This document shows, piece after piece, positions 56,777 through 64,000 of a stretch of DNA of 64,000 nucleotides; positions within the stretch are counted from its first letter, which is position 1; each line of letters opens with the position of its first letter. The stretch comes from Streptomyces malaysiensis subsp. samsunensis. Lineage in GTDB: Bacteria; Actinomycetota; Actinomycetes; Streptomycetales; Streptomycetaceae. Below the pieces are notes generated by a model, which searched no databases, was not told the DNA's origin, and saw only the letters and a list, made by a program, of their open reading frames with translations. The position numbers and the translations under genes are program-made. Where the stretch lies: assembly GCF_024519315.1 (NCBI RefSeq), contig NZ_JANIIC010000011.1, positions 122,461 through 186,460 of the forward strand. Reading direction: 5' to 3'.

Positions 56777-58874
56777 GCCGACGCGCGTCGGAGGGGCTGG
56801 TGACCTCGAACAGCGCGAGCGCCCGGGCGCGGAAGGTCCGTGCCGCCTCTTCTTCGCCGCGTTCCCGGGCACTGTCTCCGAGCATTTCGAGGGCACGGGC
56901 CTGCCAGTGGGCGGCCCCGGACGAGGTGAACACCGAGAGCGCCTCGTCCATCGCCGCCACCCCCACCTGGTGCTCACCGGCACGCGCACGGGCACGCCCC
57001 AGGAAGACCAGGGCCCGCGCCGCGTCATGGGGGTCGTTGACGGCCAGCAGACCGGCGCGCGCCCGCGTGAAGTACTCGACGGCCCGGCCGGTGTCGTCCT
57101 CGGCGAGTGCGATCTCACCGAGGACGATCCTGGCCAGGGCCACACCGCGTGGGTAGCCGCAGGCTTCCCATAAGGCGATGGCCTGGTGGAGGTAGTCCAC
57201 GGCACGCGCCGTCCGCCCGGCCTCGCGGTGGCAGCCGCCGAGGCCCAGCAGCGCCTGCCCCTCGTCCCGTACATCGCCCGCCTCGCGCGCCGCCCGGCGG
57301 GACTGTTCGTACCACTCGGCCGCGTCATCGACGCGGCCGGCGGCGCTCAGGCCGATGGCACCGGAGTTGAGCATCTGGCGCTCGGCCTCGGCGTTGCCGT
57401 CTCTTCGGGCCGCCGCCAGGCCGATCTCGTGGGCCTCGATCCACAGGTCGTAGTAGCGCAGCCGAAGGAAGAGCGGCCACATGGCGTCCACGAGCTGCCA
57501 GGTCATGGCATGCCATTCGGATGCCGCGGCGGCCCGGATCACCGCCATGAGGTTCATCCGGTGGGCGTCGAGCCAGGCGAGCGCGCCCGGGTCGTCGGTG
57601 AAGGGGGTGGGTGGCCCGGCGGGGTGGACCACGTCCCTGTCGAGGGTGAACTGCGCGGGTGTGATCAGCTTCTCCGCCTCGGTGGCCGTCTCCAGATACC
57701 AGTCGCAGACCCGCCGCAGTGCCTCCGCACGGGCCGTGGCGCTCTCCTCCTCGGTCGCTCGGCCGTGGGCGTGGACCCGCACCAGGTCGTGGAAGCGGCA
57801 GGTGCCCGGACCGATGTCCTCCATCAGATTGGCCTCGACGAGCTCGTCCAGCCGGGATTCCGCCCACTCCAGGGAGGCGGCGCAGGCCGCGGCGGCGCTT
57901 CGCGCGTCGAAGGTCCGCATGGGCAGTGGGCCGAGCCTGCGGTACAGGAGGGCGGCCTCCTCGGTCAGTACGGCATAGGAGGCGTCCAGCGCGTTGCTCA
58001 CCGTGGTTTCCCCTTCCACATGCAGCGCGGCCAGACGCTCCGTGTCCCGGGTCAGGGCGTCGGCCAGAGTCTTCAGGGACTGTCGTGGTCTCGATGCCAG
58101 GCGCGCGGAGGCGAGGCAGACGGCAAGGGGCAATCCGGCGCACAGCGCGACGACCTGGCGAGCCGCCTGCGGCTCGTTCGCAACGCGGTCGTCGCCGATC
58201 GCACGGCTGAGCAGCTCGGCTCCGGCGGCCGGTTCCAGCGCCTCCAACTGGTGCATCGCCGCTCCGTCCATGCGGAGACCGGTCAGCCTGCGGCGGCTGG
58301 TGACCACGGTGAGGCCGCCGGGACCCGCGTGCAGCAGCGGGCGCACCTGGGCGGCGGTGAACGCGTTGTCCAGCACCACCGCGATCCGGGCATCAGCGGT
58401 CCAAGACCGCCACAGCGACGCCTTTTCGGCCATATCGGCGGGCACCGAGCCGGCGCCCAGCGCCCGCAGGAACTGGCTCAGAATCTCGCCGGGGCTCGCG
58501 GGGCCCTCGGCCGAGTGCCCCCGCAGGTCGGCGTAAAGCTGTCCGTCGGGGAACTCGGGGGCGAGCGGCTGAAGCCAGCTGCACACCAATGTCGTCTTGC
58601 CGATTCCGGCCGGACCGCTGACCACGATCAGCGAGCGTGACGTGGTGTCCCGCCCACCGCCGGTCAACAGGCCGTCCAGCGCCGCCAGATCTGCGCCACG
58701 GCCGGTGAAGTGGGCGGGGACCGGCAGGAGCTGCCGGGGTGGCGGCACCGCGGTGGGCGCCCCGGTGTGCACATGGATGCCGCCGTGCACATCGCGCGCC
58801 TGTACCGCGGGACCGTGAATCCGGGCCCGGCCACCGATCAGGTTCTCATGGGCGTCCCCGGGTGCCTGGCCCAT
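56751..58874 (-). CDS. STAND NTPase with TPR repeats
   Basis: A 707-residue protein. The N-terminal 45 residues include ARIHGPAVQARDVHGGIHVH, a motif seen at the front of Streptomyces STAND proteins. The NTPase has the P-loop VSGPAGIGKTTL and Walker B RIAVVLDNAF, then VVTSRRRLTGL. Helical repeats follow to the end, including GQALLGLGGCHREAGRTARA and RALVFLGRARARAGEHQVGV. Like AfsR but lacking the DNA-binding domain. A signalling switch, divergent from the SARP gene. Confidence 0.85.
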   Translation of the reverse strand: MGQAPGDAHENLIGGRARIHGPAVQARDVHGGIHVHTGAPTAVPPPRQLLPVPAHFTGRGADLAALDGLLTGGGRDTTSRSLIVVSGPAGIGKTTLVCSWLQPLAPEFPDGQLYADLRGHSAEGPASPGEILSQFLRALGAGSVPADMAEKASLWRSWTADARIAVVLDNAFTAAQVRPLLHAGPGGLTVVTSRRRLTGLRMDGAAMHQLEALEPAAGAELLSRAIGDDRVANEPQAARQVVALCAGLPLAVCLASARLASRPRQSLKTLADALTRDTERLAALHVEGETTVSNALDASYAVLTEEAALLYRRLGPLPMRTFDARSAAAACAASLEWAESRLDELVEANLMEDIGPGTCRFHDLVRVHAHGRATEEESATARAEALRRVCDWYLETATEAEKLITPAQFTLDRDVVHPAGPPTPFTDDPGALAWLDAHRMNLMAVIRAAAASEWHAMTWQLVDAMWPLFLRLRYYDLWIEAHEIGLAAARRDGNAEAERQMLNSGAIGLSAAGRVDDAAEWYEQSRRAAREAGDVRDEGQALLGLGGCHREAGRTARAVDYLHQAIALWEACGYPRGVALARIVLGEIALAEDDTGRAVEYFTRARAGLLAVNDPHDAARALVFLGRARARAGEHQVGVAAMDEALSVFTSSGAAHWQARALEMLGDSARERGEEEAARTFRARALALFEVTSPSDARRLREAPGGT

Positions 58875-59066
58875 CCGTCCGCCCCCCGGTCAGTCGGTCA
58901 CCGTTTGTGTTGATCAGTCCGGTCCTACCCCCAACGGGGCTTCGGCGATGCGTGCGGGAACGCCCGATGACGTGAATCGGCCAGTGCCCGGCGAACGACG
59001 TATGGCGGCCTCACCCACCCCGTGCCATGCTCGCTGAAAAACGGACAGACCAGCGGGAGGACGCTG

Positions 59067-62000
59067 GTGGACATCCACTTACTCGGGCCGGTGGAGCTTC
59101 GGCTGGAGGGTCGGCGACTGAAGCTCGGTTCGGACAAGGAACGAACCCTGCTGGCCGCTCTGGCACTGGAAGTGGGCCGCCCCGTCTCCATGAACGCGCT
59201 CATGGACCGGCTCTGGGACGGCAAGGCTCTACCGCGCGCCCGCGAGAACGCGCACACATACATCTCTCGGGTACGTAAGCATCTACGCCTCGCGGGTACG
59301 GGGCCGAGCGCCCCGCGCATCACCAGCCGGGCCCACACCTATGTGCTGGAGACCGACCCCGACTCGGTCGACCTGAATCGCTTCCAGCGCCTCACCGATC
59401 TGGCCGGAGCGGCGGCGACCAGCGGGGACGACGAACGCGTCGTGGACCTCCTCGCCCGCGCCGAAGACCTCTGGCAGGGCGAGGCCCTCGCCGGGCTCCC
59501 CGGTACCTGGGCCGAAACCGTACGCGCGACGCTCGCCGAACGCCGTCTCCACGCGACCATTTCCCGTATCGCGGCTCTCCACCGGCTCGGCCGTTTCGCG
59601 GACTCGATCGGGGAGCTGTCGGCCATGGTGCGCCAGCGCCCGGAGGACGAGACGGTGGCAGGCCAGTTGATGCTGGCGTACTACGGCAGCGGCCGGTACA
59701 CGGACGCCTTACGGGTGCATCAGCAGGCCCGTCAGCTGCTGATGTCGGAATTCGGCTCGCGCCCGGGGGCCGAACTGGACCGCATCCACCGGGGTGTTCT
59801 CGACCGGAAACCAGTGGACGGGCTCGTCCGGACCGCCGCGGCCGGGGCGTCCTCCGAACCTTCCCCCGGAGGGAGTTCCACTGACCGGCCTCCGCCCCGG
59901 AACCTCCCGTACCAGCCTCCGCTCATCGGCAGGCGCTCCGAACTCGACGCCCTGATGGCCTCCATCGGCGCGGAGCCGGGGGGAGGGGCGGTGCTGACGG
60001 TGGAAACGGTGAGTGGGATGGCCGGGGTCGGGAAGACCGCGGTCGCGGTGGACACGGCTCGGACACTGGCTCCTCGCTTCCCTGCCGGCCAGGTCTTCCT
60101 GGACCTGCACGGCCACTCGCCCTCCCAGGAACCGCTGAGCGCGGACGCGGCCCTCGCCACGTTGCTGCGGCTGTTCGGAGCGCCCGCCGATACGATCCCC
60201 GTCCGGCTGGACGAGTTGATCGCCCTGTGGCGGACCACCATCGCCGACCGCCGAGCCGTCATCGTGCTGGACGACGCGGCGGGCCCCGACCAGGTGGCGC
60301 CCCTCCTGCCCGGCAATTCGCCGACCCTGACCATCGTCACCAGCCGTCGGCATCTGACCGGGCTTCCGCATGCGGTGCCGCTTGCCCTGGACGTGCTGCC
60401 GACCGATGACGCGATCACGCTTTTCCGGAGTTTCGCGGGTGCGGCAAGGACCCAGGACATCACGGAGACCACCCGCATTGTGCGCCTATGCGGCCATCTG
60501 CCGCTCGCCATCGAATTGGTGGCCAACCGATTCCGTTCCCGGCCCTCCTGGACCCTGACCACCCTGGGCGAACGCCTGGCCCGCAGCCCCGGGCCCCTCG
60601 GCGAGATCCGCAACGCCGACCAGGAGATTTTGCGCGCTTTCTCCCTTTCCTACCGGGCCCTCGACACGGCACAGCGCACCACGTTCCGGCGCTTGGGACT
60701 GCATCCGGGGCCTGACTTCACGACCGAATCGGCCGCCGTACTACTCGATCTTCCGGCCGAGGAAGCGGAACGGCTGATTGAATCCCTGCTGGAGTGTCAT
60801 CTCCTCCGGGAACCGGTCCCGGACCGGTATCGATATCACGACCTCCTGGGCGATTACGCCCGCATGCTCGCCTTTTCGGAAGACGAGGAGCGGGAGCGCG
60901 AAGAGGCTCTGGCCCGGCTGATCACCTTCTCTCTGCGGGCCGCGGAACACGCCGACCGTGTGGCGTACCCACGGCGGATCCGGCTCGCCACGGACGGTAC
61001 GGATCAGCTTCCGGCCCTCCCCCGCATACGGAACGCCGATGAGGCACGCGCCTGGTTCACCGCCGAACGCGGCAACCTCCTGGCCGCCGAGCGCCACGCC
61101 CGCACCCACGGCTCACCGGAGTCCGCGGCCCGGCTCGCCCATGCCCTGGCCGGTTTCCTGGAGGCCGAATGCCATTGGCCGGAGGCCGCCGGCATCCTCC
61201 GGCACGCCGCCGACCACTGGTCCCGCACCGCCGACCAACCGGCCCTGTGCCACGCCCTGCTCTGCCTCAGCTCCAACCACGCCAACACGGGCCGCTACGC
61301 GCAGGCCGTGGAGGCGGGCGAGCGGGCACTGGAGATCGCACGGGCGACGGGGGACCGGGAGGCGGAATGGGAGGCGTACCGGAGCCTTGGGATTATTCAT
61401 TGGCATCGGGGTGGGTACGAGGCATCGGTCACGCTGCACCAGAAGGCACTCGCGATCGGGGTGATGACAGGAAATGTCTGGAATGAAGCCCGATCTCGCA
61501 ACAACATTGCGATCTCCCTGCTCGATCTCGGCGAACCAGAACGCGCGCTCGATCACTTCCGCACGGCGCTATTCGGCTTTCGGTCCGCAGGTGACCAGTC
61601 GGGTGTCATTAGAACATTGAATAACTTAGGCGACCTGTACTCGCGCAGAGGCGACCACATACAAGCCCGGAAGGCTTTCGAGGAATTACTCCCCCTGACG
61701 GAGTCCGCGGGAAATCCCTACACACAGGCAACGGTGCGTACCAACCTGGCCGCGAGCCTTGCCAAAACCGGAGAAGCCGGCCGCGCACTCGCCCTGCATC
61801 AGCAGGCATTGACAGAATTTCGCCTATTGGGCGATAGGAAGAGTCAGGCGACAGCGCACAACGGACTGGGGGAAGCGCACCTCGAGGAGGGCTCCGCCGA
61901 CGCGTCCGCCGACCACCATCAGAAGGCCCTGGACATCGCCCTCGATATCGGAGCAACTCCGGAGATCACGCGCGCACTACGTGGCCTGGGACGGATCGAA

Positions 62001-62270
62001 CTCAACGGTGGCCGACTGGACTCCGCGACGCGGCACTTGGAGGCATCCATAGCCACCGCGCACAAGGCCAACGCGCGCGATGACGAGGCCCGGGCCCAGG
62101 CGCTCCTCGCCGAGGTCCGGCTGGCGACGGGCAATGTGGCGCAAGCACGAGAGCTGCTACAGAGAGCGCTCTCTGTACTGCGCCCGTTGGACGCACCTGA
62201 AGCGGAGCGAATTAGCAGTCGCTTGGCTGGGGTCGGCGGCGGGACGGCGAACTTGACTACCGAAGGATAG
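59067..62270 (+). CDS. SARP-family regulator with STAND and TPR domains (AfsR-like)
   Basis: A 1067-residue protein from GTG 59067 with GGGAGG six bases upstream. Residues 1-90: OmpR-type winged helix (IHLLGPVELRLEGRRLKLGS). Residues 95-250: bacterial activation domain (VDLNRFQRLTDLAGAAA, then YYGSGRYTDALRVHQQARQL). NTPase: P-loop VSGMAGVGKTAVAV and VIVLDDAAGPDQV. The remainder is TPR. AfsR-type proteins activate secondary-metabolism or development genes. The 192-bp gap to the STAND gene must hold both promoters. Confidence 0.92.
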   Translation: MDIHLLGPVELRLEGRRLKLGSDKERTLLAALALEVGRPVSMNALMDRLWDGKALPRARENAHTYISRVRKHLRLAGTGPSAPRITSRAHTYVLETDPDSVDLNRFQRLTDLAGAAATSGDDERVVDLLARAEDLWQGEALAGLPGTWAETVRATLAERRLHATISRIAALHRLGRFADSIGELSAMVRQRPEDETVAGQLMLAYYGSGRYTDALRVHQQARQLLMSEFGSRPGAELDRIHRGVLDRKPVDGLVRTAAAGASSEPSPGGSSTDRPPPRNLPYQPPLIGRRSELDALMASIGAEPGGGAVLTVETVSGMAGVGKTAVAVDTARTLAPRFPAGQVFLDLHGHSPSQEPLSADAALATLLRLFGAPADTIPVRLDELIALWRTTIADRRAVIVLDDAAGPDQVAPLLPGNSPTLTIVTSRRHLTGLPHAVPLALDVLPTDDAITLFRSFAGAARTQDITETTRIVRLCGHLPLAIELVANRFRSRPSWTLTTLGERLARSPGPLGEIRNADQEILRAFSLSYRALDTAQRTTFRRLGLHPGPDFTTESAAVLLDLPAEEAERLIESLLECHLLREPVPDRYRYHDLLGDYARMLAFSEDEEREREEALARLITFSLRAAEHADRVAYPRRIRLATDGTDQLPALPRIRNADEARAWFTAERGNLLAAERHARTHGSPESAARLAHALAGFLEAECHWPEAAGILRHAADHWSRTADQPALCHALLCLSSNHANTGRYAQAVEAGERALEIARATGDREAEWEAYRSLGIIHWHRGGYEASVTLHQKALAIGVMTGNVWNEARSRNNIAISLLDLGEPERALDHFRTALFGFRSAGDQSGVIRTLNNLGDLYSRRGDHIQARKAFEELLPLTESAGNPYTQATVRTNLAASLAKTGEAGRALALHQQALTEFRLLGDRKSQATAHNGLGEAHLEEGSADASADHHQKALDIALDIGATPEITRALRGLGRIELNGGRLDSATRHLEASIATAHKANARDDEARAQALLAEVRLATGNVAQARELLQRALSVLRPLDAPEAERISSRLAGVGGGTANLTTEG

Positions 62271-62378
62271 TTCGTTTTCATGACCTCCTAATCGAACCCC
62301 TGCCTGGCACACCTAGTTTCGACACGTCACGCATTAATCGCATAACCTGACCGCCGGAACAGCAAGATCGAACGGCGA

Positions 62379-62567
62379 ATGAGGTTGGCGTTGTCACGCA
62401 TCCAGGGCGCTTTTCTGGCCGCAACCGCTGTGGCGGCTATCACTGTAGGAGTAACGTTTCTGGGAGCAGCGTCGGCATCTGCCGTGTCCATGCCCACGAA
62501 GGCAAGCGATGAGGCCGTGTGCATGCCCACGAAAGTAAGCGATAGGCAAGGCAGCTCTGCACAGTAA
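62379..62567 (+). CDS. Small secreted peptide with duplicated MPTK motif
   Basis: A 62-residue protein from ATG 62379, 108 bases after the SARP gene. A signal peptide is clear: basic start, hydrophobic core (ATAVAAITVGVTFLGAASASA) and an Ala-x-Ala end. The mature part, about 26 residues, is two 11-residue repeats VSMPTKASDEA and VCMPTKVSDRQ plus a short tail; the DNA repeats in 33-bp units (62484-62516 and 62517-62546). The small size, secretion and location beside an AfsR-type gene would suit a signal peptide or AfsS-like effector. No family is known to me. Confidence 0.6.
   Translation: MRLALSRIQGAFLAATAVAAITVGVTFLGAASASAVSMPTKASDEAVCMPTKVSDRQGSSAQ
62484..62546 (+). repeat. 33-bp tandem duplication in the small secreted peptide
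   Basis: GTGTCCATGCCCACGAAGGC onward (33 bases) is followed directly by GTGTGCATGCCCACGAAAGT onward, which diverges after 30 bases. It encodes the duplicated MPTK segment. Confidence 0.8.
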
Positions 62568-62680
62568 GCGGATGCCAAGCCCCAGGCCGCACCACCGGCC
62601 CGGGGGCTTGTCCGTGTGTGACCGCCCCCGGCCCCCGAAAATCTCGCGCCCTCGGCACCTCGCGTCGTTAGGATCCGCGC

Positions 62681-63235
62681 ATGGCCACAGCCGAGCACGC
62701 AGTCCTTCATGTCCTTACGGGCTACCGGCCGAAGACCACCATGGAACACTCCGACCTTGAGCGGGTCCGTGGTGCCGTTGAGGCGGGGGCTCCTTGGGAG
62801 CGGGAGAGTTCGCTTCATATCACCGGATCTGCCCTGATTGTGCACCCCGACAGTGGGCGGGTGCTGCTTCGATGGCACCAGCGTCTTCAGTCGTGGTTGC
62901 TCGTGGGCGGGCATGCCGATCCGGGGGAGTATGACCCGCTTGCCATCGCCTTGCGGGAGGGGCGGGAGGAGACGGGGTTGCCGGATCTGGCTCCGTGGCC
63001 GGATGCGGAGGTGCGGCATCTGGTGATCGTTCCGGTTCCCGAGAACAGCCGGGAGCCGGCGCATGAGCATGCGGATGTGCGCTTTGTGCTGGCCACCAAT
63101 GTCCCCGAGGCCGTGCGGCCGGAGAATCCGGACGCGCCGCTGCGCTGGCTGACACCGGACGAGGCGCGGATGGCCATTACCGAGGCGAACGTCCTGGACA
63201 CTCTGTCCCGGGTTGAGCCCCTGCTCGTGCGCTGA
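62681..63235 (+). CDS. Nudix hydrolase
   Basis: A 184-residue protein. The Nudix box lies at GGHADPGEYDPLAIALREGR continuing EETGL, an exact GX5EX7REUXEEXGU. It has an N-terminal extension of about 45 residues and a LRWLTPDEARMAITE end. It would hydrolyse a nucleoside diphosphate-linked compound, perhaps a damaged nucleotide. Stop overlaps the convergent neighbour by none: it ends one base before. Confidence 0.92.
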   Translation: MATAEHAVLHVLTGYRPKTTMEHSDLERVRGAVEAGAPWERESSLHITGSALIVHPDSGRVLLRWHQRLQSWLLVGGHADPGEYDPLAIALREGREETGLPDLAPWPDAEVRHLVIVPVPENSREPAHEHADVRFVLATNVPEAVRPENPDAPLRWLTPDEARMAITEANVLDTLSRVEPLLVR

Positions 63236-63673
63236 TCAGTCCTTACTGAACGCCTGGGCCACGGCGAGGCTGTCCTCGTAGACGTGGTGCCGGGTGACCA
63301 GGCCGCCTTCGAGCGTGAGGTGCAGGGCGAACCGTGCGCGATAGGCGCGTCCTGTGGCCCGGGCGGTCTGGCGGATCTCGCCCAGGACGACCGCGTCGTC
63401 GCCGTCGACGAGGATGCGCTCGATCTCGGTGGCCGCCTGCTCGGGCACATGGTGGTGCGCCAGGTCGCGGAAGTGGGCGGCTACGTCCTCGCGGGTGGCC
63501 CGGTGGCGAATCCAAGGGGTGGCCTGGCGGCCGTGCTCGGCCTCCGGCCAGTCCAGTTTCCAGTCGCTGCGCTCGGCGTACAGCTCGGCGATGCGCTCGG
63601 GGTCGCCCTCGCCGATGCGGCGCAGCAGTTCTTCCACCAGCGCGCGGGTGGTCAGGGGTGCGGCCAAGGACAT
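63236..63673 (-). CDS. SnoaL/NTF2-like protein
   Basis: A 145-residue protein (SLAAPLTTRALVEELLRRIG). The NTF2-like fold is shown by PERIAELYAERSDWKLDWPE, then DLAHHHVPEQAATEIERILV and TLEGGLVTRHHVYEDSLAV. Members act as ketosteroid isomerase-like enzymes or polyketide cyclases, but stand-alone ones are often uncharacterised. Convergent with the Nudix gene. Confidence 0.85.
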   Translation of the reverse strand: MSLAAPLTTRALVEELLRRIGEGDPERIAELYAERSDWKLDWPEAEHGRQATPWIRHRATREDVAAHFRDLAHHHVPEQAATEIERILVDGDDAVVLGEIRQTARATGRAYRARFALHLTLEGGLVTRHHVYEDSLAVAQAFSKD

Positions 63674-64000
63674 GGTGATCCCTTCGATCGGAAACCTTGC
63701 GGGGAGCGATCACCATGCTGCCGGGGGCGGCGGTCCGGGGCGATTACGTCCCGGGTAATGCCGGCCGTCCCGGGTAATGCCGTCGCGGGTGGCCTGGTTG
63801 TGGGGGCCGGTTGTGGGGGCCGGTTGTGGGGCCCGGTTGTGCGGCCGCGCTTGTGCGGGGAGGTCAAGCGTGGGTGGGGCGGTTCGACCTGGGTGGACGT
63901 GGCGGGCGGGGGTGGGGGGGGCGAGCGTGGGTGGGAGGGGGCGTAGCAGCGGCACGAGTGCGGAGGGAGGATCGGCGATGGCCGGTTCCACAGCGTTCGA
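63674..64000. other. Repeat-rich end of the window
   Basis: No gene could be supported; a minus-strand frame is Pro-rich low-complexity. Tandem arrays: GGTTGTGGGGGCC-type units at about 63797-63845 (four units) and CCCGGGTAATGCCG units at about 63749-63783 (two). The rest is G-rich (GGGGGTGGGGGGG near 63910). Confidence 0.45.

Noticed and set aside
63710..63991. A Pro-rich minus-strand gene at the window end
   Set aside because: It is translated from tandem repeats and shows no coding pattern.

Overview
The window is high-GC actinobacterial DNA that reads as a Streptomyces chromosome: GTG starts are frequent, most third codon positions are G/C, and there are XRE/DUF5753, DUF397, AfsR/SARP-type and Asp23 gene families, several with translationally coupled overlaps. 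It falls into four blocks.

(1) 1-20.37 kb: right part of a siphovirus-type prophage. It begins inside a major capsid gene and continues with head-tail connector genes, an antisense HNH endonuclease, tail tube, tail chaperones with a likely -1 frameshift, tape measure, distal tail and tail-tip genes, a GH25 endolysin and small membrane proteins. After a double terminator comes an accessory arm with lower-GC patches. This arm holds an ATPase/XRE/DUF397 regulatory trio, an HhH-GPD glycosylase-like protein, a SPASM radical-SAM enzyme and a 66-residue repeat-bearing precursor-like peptide, then a kinase-like protein and a complete phosphoribosyltransferase (PRTase) gene. The prophage seems to end inside the host copy of the same PRTase gene: only its 5' part survives, directly downstream of host dcd. 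The radical-SAM/HhH/peptide cassette is my best candidate for an undescribed system. A 12-bp palindrome and its imperfect copy flank the regulator genes and could tie them to the cassette.

(2) 20.4-45.7 kb: dcd, a small zinc-ribbon gene and tRNA-Gly(CCC), followed by a tandem integration island. The last 44 bp of the tRNA (with CCA) recur exactly at 23.94 and 40.62 kb, and a diverged copy with the native terminator lies at 45.66 kb. Cargo includes an AbiEii-type nucleotidyltransferase with its partner, a decayed DUF6247/toxin pair, an ESX-like hydrolase with a lipoprotein, a broken tyrosine recombinase, a broken D-Ala-D-Ala ligase next to a C39-like protease and a coupled 51-aa ORF, an Asp23 envelope-stress locus with ECF sigma and ZAS-type partner, two DUF5994 genes, a fatty-acid desaturase, a SpoIIE-type phosphatase, a second (frameshifted) copy of the AbiE partner, and a LysR/FAH/VOC/ferredoxin set.

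(3) 45.7-54.8 kb: ordinary accessory chromosome. It has a lipoprotein, an alpha/beta hydrolase, a CmtR-like sensor with a CDF metal exporter, an MFS exporter with a truncated cysteine-synthase-like gene, a MerR-peroxiredoxin fusion, GNAT, DUF899, and a GH11 xylanase without a recognisable signal peptide.

(4) 55-64 kb: a GT-B-like protein with a coupled partner, divergent STAND and SARP-STAND-TPR regulators, a tiny secreted repeat peptide, a Nudix hydrolase and a SnoaL-like protein.

All family calls come from reading translated sequence and motifs; no database was searched.
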